In this document: piece after piece, positions 22,195 through 31,596 of the stretch
How positions within the stretch are numbered: the first letter of the stretch is position 1
Layout: every line of letters starts with the position of its first letter
NCBI RefSeq assembly: GCF_000264905.1
Contig: NW_006763159.1
Span: 180,101-244,100, forward strand
Source: Stereum hirsutum FP-91666 SS1
Lineage: Eukaryota; Basidiomycota; Agaricomycetes; Russulales; Stereaceae
DNA: 64,000 bases
Reading direction: 5' to 3'
The notes under the pieces: generated by a model
The model's database searches: none
What the model was told of the DNA's origin: nothing
Seen by the model: the letters and a program-made list of their open reading frames with translations, nothing else
Position numbers and translations under genes: made by a program

Positions 22195-24405
22195 ATGCCA
22201 ATGGGGATATTCAACCCTCTCATGCTGGACGCCAGCATCCGTGATGTGGTCTCCTCCCTCCCGCTGGACAAGAAAGTGGACGTTCTTCTCTACTCATTGC
22301 AGCACCTTCCAGCGAACTCGAGGTCAGTGACCGATCTAGCGTACCACTCGCAACCGCCTGTTCACATCGACGACCACTCAACCGCTGCTGCGGCGCTTTC
22401 GATTGTTGAATTTAGGTCGAGAACAATCATCGAAAACGCCGTACAGTCTTGTCTGCAGACGGTTCCCATCCATCAGGAGAATGTAATCAGGGCTAGGCTA
22501 ATACGTGCCAAGGCAAGATTCGCGGCTGGGCTTCGAGGTGCTGCACATCAAGGTGAGCGCTCGTTGGCAGATGGATCTAGGAACGCACATCCCATTCAAA
22601 CATCATTCTTAGATCTTCAGTCGATCCTCCTTCTCGATCCCGATCACACCGAGGCCCGACAGTTACTGCCACAGATGGGCAACAGGTCTTACGCGCCTGG
22701 AGAGGTGTGCACTCCCGCGCCTACTAGTAAATACTAACCTCACGAGCTTGTACAGGGGTATGGCCGCGCCAACGTCCGTCCACACTTCTCTCCCGAATTG
22801 TGGCGGGAGATTGCTCTCTACCTCCCGCGCCGAGACCTTCGTAGCCTCCTCTTTGTCCCTGATACACTGTCAACAATCGCCAGTCACCTACTCTTCCGAA
22901 AACTCCACCTTCAATTTGGCTCCGCTCGGTACCTTGTCTTGAGTAAGGAGATCGACGAAACGATGCAAGAGGCGGTGGAGATAGATAACTGGCATGCGCA
23001 GCGTAGTGCAGATATCCTCACGCGGATTGTCTCGAATCCGACGTATGCAGGTTTGGTCAGGACGCTGGTCATCACGGCGCCGGAGAGAGATAGTGACGAT
23101 ACGACCCTGAGCTCGTTCCAGACGGGTGAGTCCACTTCACTTTCCTCTTTCAGAGGATAAGAGACGCTGAATAGCAGGCAGGCATGCTTTCGAACGCGCT
23201 CAGCAAACTTACCAATCTCAATTCTCTTTCGCTCACGATGGGCAACGAGTCGCTCGCGATTGTGCTCAAGATGACCGAAAAATGGCATTCGACACTGAAG
23301 CATCTCGGCATCTAGTGCGTCTCTGTCCGCCGTCGGCTCACCTCCTCCTTGCTTATATCCTCACACGTTTCGTACAGCTCGACAAGCTCCACCGCTCCTG
23401 TTCTACCCCACATGCCCCAACTCACTCGCTTCTGGTACCGTGGCCCCGACGTCCCCGCAAGCCCCACGCTCTTCAAGTCTGAACTCATCGTTACCCTTCG
23501 TACCCTCGCCCTTGACGTCAGCAACGCCGTCATCCCCTCCGGCCTCATCAACACCAATAACCTCACCTCCGTCGAACTCTACGGCCGCTTCGCAGACTCT
23601 CAACCTTTCCTCGACCTCCTCCAACACGGCCACCACCTCGAAATTCTTCGCATCAAATGCGGTTTCACACAGACATGCACTCCGTCCTCCGCTTTCCGCG
23701 CTCGCAAGACTCCTATGGCCGCACTTCGCGAGTTTTCGTTGATCGTGTTCAGCGCGGTGAGGGAGTTCAACGATCCGGATTTGTTCCCTAGCGTGGTAGA
23801 ATTCGTGAGGAAACATCCGGGTTTGAAGGTTTTGAAGTTGTGGAAGCATCCGGAGGTGTTGAGAGTAGGGTACGATGCTGCGGTGTGGGGCGTGTTGCCA
23901 GCGTTGGTGAATGTGCAGATGCTTTCGCTGGAGGCGCCGAAGGACCTTTCGCCTTCGCTTTTGACGTGGTTGATTCCCAGGACGGTGATCGCGCTGGAAT
24001 TGTGGTTAGCTTCGGGTTTGATGTCTTCTTACGTCAAGGTACGCTTGCCCTTTTGCTCTCAGAGCGTTCAAGGTTCTCTGACCATAATGTGTGGCGGTGT
24101 GGCTTGCTTTTGTGTGGCGTTATCAGCAATTCTCGACCGGCCTACCAACTAGCCTTAAGTCTTTCTCCGTCAACCTCCCCCGCTCCTCCGATGTAGACGA
24201 CCTCGTCCGCAGTGCACTCCCTCGCCTACGTCTCCTCGGTCTGAACCAACAATGCTACACCGTTCTTCGAGATGAGGGCACGGACGACATCGAGCTGGAC
24301 GAGTGGCCCAAGAGGCGGGCTTTGTTCTATGCGAGAGATTGGTTGGAGCTGCTGGATTGCGAGGAGAGGGGCGTATGGAGTCGGTGGATGTATATGGACC
24401 ATTGA
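22195..24405 (+). CDS. F-box protein with long N-terminal extension
   Basis: Five exons: 22195-22704, 22756-23125, 23182-23314, 23378-24038 and 24127-24405, in agreeing phases; the first intron has a TACTAAC branch site. The product is 650 residues. Residues 1-170 form a helical extension with a TPR-like end (QSILLLDPDHTEARQLLPQM). The second exon begins the F-box-like segment HFSPELWREIALYLPRRDL at residues about 180-200. The rest has leucine-rich, LRR-like character (for example LTNLNSLSLTMGNE, HLEILRIKCGF). It is unrelated at sequence level to the single-exon F-box trio in this window. Likely an SCF adaptor; substrate unknown. Confidence 0.8.
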
Positions 24406-24699
24406 TGCAGGTTCTTGGATTGTGCCGGGTCCCTCGTTCGTCTGGCGTCTCCTTGTTTTGCTGTTTTGGTGGTAATATACTGTAAATATATACACTGGCA
24501 CGGTTCTTACTGGCAGTTTCACGGAACTCTGGCTTACGTCTATCTCACGGAATGCAAGTACATACATATACACGGGACTTTGAAGGATATCCGAATGATG
24601 AGTTGTGCACGGTATCGTTCCATGCGATGGGATATGCAAAGACTTGATGTGCTCCTTCGATGATTTTTGTGCATGACGCTCAATTCTAAGTGGAGGCAG
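24406..24699. other. Short gap, nothing recognised
   Basis: 3' flank of the F-box gene up to the target-site duplication of the miniature transposon that follows. Confidence 0.4.
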
Positions 24700-24705
24700 C
24701 TGCAT

Positions 24706-25194
24706 GTTATGACCAAGGGGGTGGCAGGAATAAAATAAAAAACCGGATGTAGGGGGGGGAGGGGGGCCCGGAGGGCCCTTAAACGCGAACTGTCCGGACA
24801 TCATGGAAGGTCCTACGGCAGCCATTTGGAGGGTTCCTGGGGCACATATATGATTATCTGTGTACACAGTGCTGATAAAACTGTGAATAGGAGATGGTTT
24901 AAGTGTAAAAAAGATGATAATGGATATTTTTAGGCTAGGTTAAGCTACGGTCGACGTCGGTCATCCCCTCCCCTAGCCTTAGGCTAGGTTACACCAACAT
25001 TCGTCAAAACAATGAGTTAATACCACAATAGCCCTCCGTTTTGATCTTTTATGTTGTGGGAAAGGTATTAAATAAATCATTTTTAAAGTATTTAAATATT
25101 CGAGGGGGGGGAGGGGGGGAGGGGGGTAAGGCCTTAAACGCGGGAGGTAAGATCCGGTACGGAATTTTACGCGCGCCACCCCCTTGGTTATGAC
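24706..25194. mobile_element. Miniature TIR transposon (489 bp) with 6-bp target duplication
   Basis: The first 20 bases read GTTATGACCAAGGGGGTGGC, and the last 20, reverse-complemented, match at 18 of 20 positions. The direct repeat CTGCAT flanks it exactly (24700-24705 and 25195-25200). Both subterminal parts carry ACCGGAT, then G/C runs and a TTAAACGCG-like block in inverted arrangement. No open frame for a transposase exists, so it is non-autonomous. The superfamily is not identified. Confidence 0.85.
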
Positions 25195-25658
25195 CTGCAT
25201 ACAGAAGGACAGCCATGAAGCCTCGCTTATCCATCATTCTGACGCCACACCCGTACACAAAGCTCCCCAGAACACGGAAAAAACGCTCATGTACCCATCG
25301 GATGACCATTGGTTTGATATATCTGGATCCGCTCAAAAACAAGTGCCCTCGCAGCAACCCCGCAGTCGAAAGGATTGTCTCCGGCGACTATATAGAATAG
25401 AGCAGGTCGATTAAGAGATTCCAGGTGGATTAGCGTCGTCTCATAACACGTCGTAAATTGCGACTCACAGCAACATATGACCAGAAAATATCAGACGCCT
25501 GCCACGCTTCCCTCCATGAACATTTCTTTGGCGATCTAAACGGGTGAAAAGAGACAACCAGATGAAAAGCTGGTAGAGAAACAACGAATGACCGACTCGT
25601 ACCTCGTTTGTTAGCTCGTCGACCTTCTTGGCCAAGGACTCGGCCGCCTTGAGGAAGG

Positions 25659-26079
25659 TACTGTAGTTTTTCGGGCAGAAGTTCGTGTCCCGTGTCCCAG
25701 TGGGGTCACGAACGAACCTGTGCCCCGGGACAGTCCCATACTGTCGACCTGAAATGAACATGTAATCGGGACAAATTAAAATATGACCAAAAAAGAATAA
25801 TAATTACCATGCTTCCAGCTCGGCCTCTGCAAGCCCCTTAAGCCAACCTTAAGCTAAGTTCTGAGCTTCAAAATATTATTCTGTCAATTCTATCAACCTG
25901 CAGGTCTGTATTGACGGCCGCAAAGCCATGATAGACCGTAATATCATGAGAAATAATCGAAATCAGGGAACACTGTCCCTTGTCCCACCATGTCTGCGAA
26001 CCGGGACACAGATGGATTATGTCATCTCGGCAACAGCCGAGGGGCGGTGGCGTGAACTTCTGCGCGAAAAACTACAGTA
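25659..26079. mobile_element. Miniature TA-flanked TIR transposon, copy A (421 bp)
   Basis: Ends are inverted repeats beginning TACTGTAGTTTTTCG and finishing CGAAAAACTACAGTA. The outer TA on each side is the presumed target duplication, as in Tc1/mariner-type elements. Internal GTTCGTGTCCCGTGTCCC and related blocks recur in inverted form. It is very similar along its length to copy B at 55146-55565. No transposase frame. It lies within a coding exon of the BTB pseudogene. Confidence 0.88.
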
Positions 26080-26738
26080 CATTCAGTTTCAGAGCAGATT
26101 GTCGCGTACTGGCATTTCCTTTTGGCCTGGCGAAGCGCGGGTGCAACTATGTCCGGTCTCGTGACCTCGCGGCCGACAGGGCGTGCGTGTAATGCTGACG
26201 ACGCATTCTGAAGGCATTTGTACCACCAGGATGGTGCATGAAATAGGCCTGGGGTTGACTGGAATCCGCGACAGATTTCGCGTAGCATATTCGACCTTCG
26301 ACAATTATGTATGGCATTTTTTGACACGTCGGACACTTCCTCGTTTCCGATGCAGCGGGCATTTGGCTAAGTTCGGTGGACCAAACCAAGGGCGTGAACG
26401 CCAGCTCACTGGCCTCAGCTTGACAACGGCGATGGTAAGCGATGAGTTCTTGTAGCTCGGATCCTGAGATGCGCTTGAGCTCTGGGGAGTGCGGAATCTC
26501 GATAATGGAAGTTTTTAGGGATAGTTGTGCGGCGGACACCACAAGATCTCCAAAGTTGTGCTGCCGCCCAAAAGCATACGCGGCCACAGGTGCCTGTGCA
26601 GCGCACTCCAACGCTGCCCATCTGAAGGTCTCCTGGAGGCCGTCCATGGCGTATTTTTCGGCCACATCAGAGACGGTCAAGATCGTAGAGAGGTCTGTCA
26701 GGTGAGGGGATCCATACGGATATATGAACCGCAGGAGA

Positions 26739-28214
26739 CATCAGCAAGACTGCATCTGCCTAAACCTAACTTTTCAGTCTACTGTACTATTTCGACCGTA
26801 GGCCAGCGGGGTGTGACCTGTGACAAGGGTGGCACTTAGGCCATGGGTGTAAATAGGCCATCGGCCTCCAAAATTTGTGACCGACTTGCCTTAAAGGGCA
26901 GGTAAGTTGCCATTTTGGGCGAAGCCCGGACGAAAAAATGAATAAATAATGCCTCAGAGGGCCTGTGACCTGTGACAAAATGTGTTTAGGCCATGCCATA
27001 TGCCCGCTGTGACGTGTGACCATGGCCTACGGTCGAAATAGTACAGTATTCTGGTCTAGGCACTCTTCTCGCTCTATACCCGTAGGGTGCTCTCGATGCT
27101 TCAAAGTTTGATAGACCGATATAGCGCGAATAGATGGTTGTCCGAGTCTTGAATGACATGTGAAGAAATCAAAATTCCGCGGCCTGTCAAAGGCTGTCAA
27201 CGCAAGACTCGGACGCCTGCCCTCAACAGCTCCCTGCGCTCCTTTGTTGTTGATTCCTCTCACGCATCAGGCTCTCTTGAAGTGTCCCCTCGGCGCTTCA
27301 ATCCTTGCTTTCATCTTCTTCCTGCACCCCTCTTCCTCGAATCCCTTTTTTTCGTGCACTGATACCAGGATCATCGACAGGGCACTCGCACACGACTGGA
27401 ACTCGACACCAATGGACGGGACCCAGCGGAAACCTCACGGGTCGGGGTTGCAGAAAATCCCGTAGCAGAACATACCAGGCGATTCGTGCCCAAGTCGTGC
27501 CCTCCTTTGCGACAACTGATCCGACTGACATGGCTATATTTATTTTAGCTTATACCCTGCTCTTACCCGCCCTGTGACCCGCCAACTTTCAACGGTCATT
27601 GAGGGGCCGTTACGGCGTTAAGTCGCACAAGGTGAGAGGCTTCCCCGCATCAGTCCTATCCTATTTACTTCTTACACTGACGTCTTCGTTTGCGTTTCAG
27701 ATAGACAGGTTGCTTGCTCGGCACTTGTCTCCTACTTTTTGTAAGTCCCTTCTCTGATATTGGGGATGCTTATTTATGTGACTAATTCCTGTGCGCTGTT
27801 ATATTTAGATTTCATAGGCCGACATCTCGTAGATCCCGAGACAAAGCCACTTCGCTACACATGGAGTCCATTCGAGAGGTTTGCGTTGGTTTGCATTGGT
27901 TCATGTCACCCATACATTAGCGTAAAGTCAGTTTGTTCGAGTAGTTACCATGTATATTTGCAATGCAATGAAATTTCCCACCCAAACTGAGCAGTCCGAG
28001 TGAAACATATCGTGCTCCATGGCATGATCCACGACATAAACCTCGCGGACTATCGTGCTCTACCGCCATCTATCCTGCGTCTACCAGAATCCAACCATGT
28101 CTAGCTAAAGGCAGGTCTATGATGAATAGATGCTGTCAAAGGATCTATTCATGTCTCCCGGGAGACCGAATAGACCGAAATAGCTAGGTTTAGCCAGATG
28201 CGGCCTTGCTGATG
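26739..28214. mobile_element. TIR element of about 1.5 kb inserted in the BTB gene
   Basis: Inverted ends start CATCAGCAAG on both sides and agree at 28 of 32 positions. With the nested 26780-27048 element set aside, the match runs on to about 58 bp. Flanks share the 2-bp direct repeat GA, and dropping one copy restores the BTB reading frame across the junction. The interior shows no clear transposase. It contains an inverted pair gtccgagtcttg / caagactcggac (about 27140 and 27200) and some gene-like but unrecognised sequence around 27760-27990. Non-autonomous or decayed. Confidence 0.75.
26780..27048. mobile_element. Nested miniature TA-flanked transposon (269 bp)
   Basis: A perfect 26-bp terminal inverted repeat: 26780-26805 begins TACTGTACTATTTCGACCG, and 27023-27048 is its exact reverse complement. 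TA at each outer edge fits a TA target duplication. GTGACCTGTGAC-like blocks repeat inside. It lies inside the left inverted end of the 26739-28214 element. No coding capacity. Confidence 0.87.
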
Positions 28215-28616
28215 GAAGGGCTAGTTCACGATGCTTCTCCGAGACACGATAGGTAGGTCGTCCTTGAGCTCTCGAGGGTCGGAGGGCGGTGGAGTAGGGA
28301 GGGAGAACATCGATGCGAAGACAGAAGAGGCCAATGAAAGGATGATCTTATGGACACGATGATCCACGTTGTCTGAAGAGCGTGGGATGAGGTCTGCACT
28401 TGATGAATCGAAGGGTGGCCCAGCGTCGCGGACAACGAAAGCGTTAAAAGCCTCCAAGTCCGACTCGTTGTCGTCTCGTCTCTTGTGTTTGTTCGTTTGA
28501 GTAGTCATCTTCGAGCGTAACACATCAGTATTGTCGTAGATATATTAGGCAACAGAGATGAGTGAAGCAAATGGGAGACATTGGGTGACTTTCCGTAGGG
28601 GGTTTGTGCACATTTT

Positions 28617-29051
28617 GGGGCTGCTCAATTCTCGCAGGTCAAACTGTCAAGTGAAGCTGGTCAAGGTCAAGCTGGTCAAACTCTACGCGGTGGCGCACAT
28701 GGGCTTGTTTACCGAGTTGCGCCACTCTCGATCTGCTCATTCTGCCACAGATGTGCAAATTTCATCAAGAAATTCTGTATTGCATGCCCCTCTTCGTAAA
28801 AATCAGTAAAAAATATGTCTAACCCGAGCACGCACAGGTCCGCTCGAAGAAAAATCCTGGACTTATCCTACCTAGTGAATACAAACTGCGTTGGACAGTT
28901 TATACAGTATGCGTCTCCCCGTGAGAACCACTCGATGATGAGGTGTTCGCGAAGTAGCGGGACTCTTGCCGACTCCACCTGCATCGCTTCGCAGAGTTTG
29001 ACCTGCTCGAGTTTGACTTGACAGTTGGACCGGCCAGAATTGAGCAGCCCC
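28617..29051. mobile_element. TIR element of 435 bp inside an older inverted pair
   Basis: The left end GGGGCTGCTCAATTCTCGC and the reverse complement of the right end agree at about 33 of 36 bases. The target duplication is unclear (TT on both sides at most). Outside it, a perfect 17-bp inverted pair, TGGGTGACTTTCCGTAG at 28582-28598 and its complement at 29152-29168, probably marks the ends of an older element into which this one inserted. No transposase frame. Confidence 0.7.
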
Positions 29052-29363
29052 TTCAGACGCCTAGATCACAGAAAGGAGGCTCAGAGCGACTGTTGATTGG
29101 CTGAGGCCCTCATATCTGTGCTTCTGCGCGTCAAGGAACACTCCTAGACTGCTACGGAAAGTCACCCATTACCTGTCTCTGAGGGCAAGGAATATTTCTG
29201 CAGCCGAGGAAAGACGAAGATCCACACGCGTCGCGACGGATCCGGAGGTTGTTTTCCGACTCCGTATGAAGTCGGCATCAATCGGGCCGTGAGGCTAGAC
29301 TTCCGGTAACATTTCAAATTCTCCTCTAACCTCTCCTCCGACCAACTTCTTCGCACGAGTTTA

Positions 29364-30510
29364 GGGCCCCTTCGGCAAGTCGAGTCGAGTCGGGCAGGGA
29401 GGGACAAACATTACAATTACGAGGTATTACTTAGAAATACTTACGATTACTTACGATTACTTACAGTTACGGCGGCTGCGCTTCTAGGATCTATTTCGTT
29501 ACAATTACTTTCGATTACAGTCGAGGTACGAAATGATTACTATTCAATACTATTCATTTGTATGATCCATACGCACCAAAGACATTTTTGGGTCAGGTGG
29601 AAGCTCCGGATAGGCCCCGACGGTTCGATTGCCGCCACATTCACCTTTTGGGGATGAGTGCCCGTAGCCTGCTTTTCGCCACATTTTTGCTGTTCTACCT
29701 GCCGTTCGACTCAACACTGTAAGGACACGGGAAAATCATGTGTATATCACTTGCAATGCTGCAGCACTTGTATCATTCAGCATTGGTGCGAGTGAGTTGC
29801 TGAACCAAAAAGATATGATGCACGTGCACGCAAGAGATTTCATACCATTACTTACAATTACTTACGAATTGGGCGCAATACAGGGGGAATACATTACAAT
29901 ACATTTCCGGATCTCAACGCGCATGATTTCGAGGGAATACTATTAGATTACATTACGCGGCGGTAATGTAATGTAAGTAACGTTTGGGAAACCCTGGAGT
30001 CGGGTTGAGTTGAGTTGGATCGAGTTGTGCCTCGTGACCACGCGGAGTCACTTAGTGACAGTGTGTGATGGGGTCCAGGGTCACCCGGTAAAACAGGGGC
30101 CGGTCTACACCGTGCCTATCTTCCCTCATCGCCGCCCTCGATGAGCTCAACGATGGGGAAGGTGCTTTATTTGTAGAATTCTGTCCACCGAATGAAACTG
30201 AACGAGGCAAGTATCATGGAGAAGCCTCGATTATTCCACACATTTTGCTGTATTATTCAGATCTACAGTAAGTGCACCTTAGTGCCATCCGGAGATGGTG
30301 CCGGTGCGTGTGGGCTATCACGGACAATGCGCGGAAATGGTCGGGAAATCACGCAAAGCACGGACGACTCTTCCTGAAGTCACCTCGGCTTCCTCCGTCC
30401 AAGAGTGACAACGGGCCTGTGATCCGACGGCAAGAGCAACTCGAGCTCCCACGAGAATTGGCGGGGAAGCCCAACTCAACCCAACTCGACTCGACTTGCC
30501 GAAGGGGCCC
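29364..30510. mobile_element. PIF/Harbinger-like non-autonomous TIR element (1147 bp)
   Basis: Inverted ends GGGCCCCTTCGGCAAGTCG are perfect for 27 bp. The direct repeat TTA stands on both sides (29361-29363 and 30511-30513). GGG-starting ends and a TTA/TAA target are hallmarks of the PIF/Harbinger superfamily. The left end is interrupted by the hAT-like element at 29395-29996; without it the inverted ends match further. No transposase was found, so it was mobilised in trans or is a decayed copy. Confidence 0.82.
29395..29996. mobile_element. hAT-like miniature transposon (602 bp) nested in the PIF-like element
   Basis: Starts CAGGGAGGGACAAACATTAC; its other end, reverse-complemented, starts CAGGGTTTCCCAAACGTTAC. 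It is flanked by the perfect 8-bp direct repeat GAGTCGGG (29387-29394 and 29997-30004). An 8-bp target duplication and CAGGG ends point to the hAT superfamily. The inside is AT-rich with repeated TTACGATTACTTACA-like motifs and codes for nothing. Confidence 0.85.
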
Positions 30511-30513
30511 TTA

Positions 30514-31596
30514 CCATGCTTTGTCCCGGACTATGTAACTTTGGGACTCCAGAAGTGGCAAATAGTGTCACCTACCCTCACAACTTCTGACTTTGACGGC
30601 TCGGGAATTCAACTCCGCAAAGTCTTTCGAGGACGCGGATGTCCTTTGTTTCCCAGGTCGAGGATCGCCCAACAGGACAGCAGGATTGTTGGGATTTTGG
30701 ATTTTGCGGTGCACCATAAATAGGTATATTTGGGTAATAAAGGTATGCTTCCTCTTTCGTTCTTTTCGCCCTTTCAGCATTTTGCTCCGCCCCTCCATGT
30801 AAAGCAGAGCACTCGAAGGCGATTTACACCGTCCATAATTTGAAGAATAAGTACTGTGGTATTCCGAGATGCTTCATTTGATCTGCACATCCTTCGGTTG
30901 CATGTAGAAAGAGAAACTCATATGGGGCGTGTTCGTGCGCTTAGTCGCTTCAAGACCCGGGCCCGTTAGTCGTGATCTTCCTCGTCCTGAGAACCTATAT
31001 GCTCCTGGCCGTATGCTTTCGCTGCTATAACCGGCTCCTTCCAAAACTGTCTGACGCCTAGATGCTCATACGCATGTATCATCGCACATCGAGCCAATGC
31101 GTCTCGAGAAATGTTTGCAATATTTGTCTGTCGAAGACATGCGAAGCTTGCCATGTCTGGCGCACATCTATAACCAAATATTGACCATCCGTCTTCATTT
31201 ATCCAGAACAAGTTGGGCTCTGGCGCCGCCGGGTTCTCAAGCGGTTAGTGAATGCTCTAATCAAACAACTTCTGAAGTCGATCTTCCTGCGGTAGATCTT
31301 CGTGAAGGATGTGGCCTTGAACAAAATTCGCGCATAAAACCGCTATGTCATACGTGCACGAAATGATATCTAAACTCGGATCAAATATTCTATATCATTG
31401 TGAGTCTTCCAAACCCAAACGTAACGTCGTACTGAGCTAGACGCAAAGTTGTTCGTGACAAAAATTCACCAACCCACAATCAATCTCCGGATGACAGCAC
31501 CCTCAAGCTCCGAACCAGACCTGCCAGTAGGAAAGTGCCAGTGTAAGATCTTTGATAGTGTTTGCGTGTCAGAAATATAACTTACGAAACTATATA
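30514..31596. other. Intergenic
   Basis: No supported gene. A minus-strand frame at 30966-31211 (81 codons) has plausible protein-like composition but no family, start or splice support. The rest should be 3' flank of the giant gene. Confidence 0.4.

Larger units (their letters stand above)
25491..28508 (-). pseudogene. BTB/POZ-domain gene broken by two transposons and two frameshifts
   Basis: Minus-strand start at 28508. The N-terminal BTB half reads FDSSSADLIPRSSDNVDHRV and HKIILSLASSVFASMFSLP up to about 28250. It then shifts frame by one base (near 28248) into SEKHRELAL and is interrupted at 28214 by the 26739-28214 element. The gene resumes with LLRFIYPYGSPHLTD and TVSDVAEKYAMDGLQETF through about 26170. 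A second frameshift near 26170 passes into RPVGREVTRPDIVAPALRQA. The 25659-26079 miniature transposon interrupts it next, after which it resumes with TFLKAAESLAKKVDELTNE (donor gtacga). A last exon from about 25524 ends at the stop in 25491-25493. Both insertions leave in-frame flanks once the element and one copy of its target duplication are ignored. It is a member of the BTB families expanded in Agaricomycetes and is now non-functional. Confidence 0.85.

Noticed and set aside
30966..31211. 81-codon minus-strand frame with natural-looking composition.
   Set aside because: No family match, start context or adjoining exon could be found, so it is not listed as a gene.
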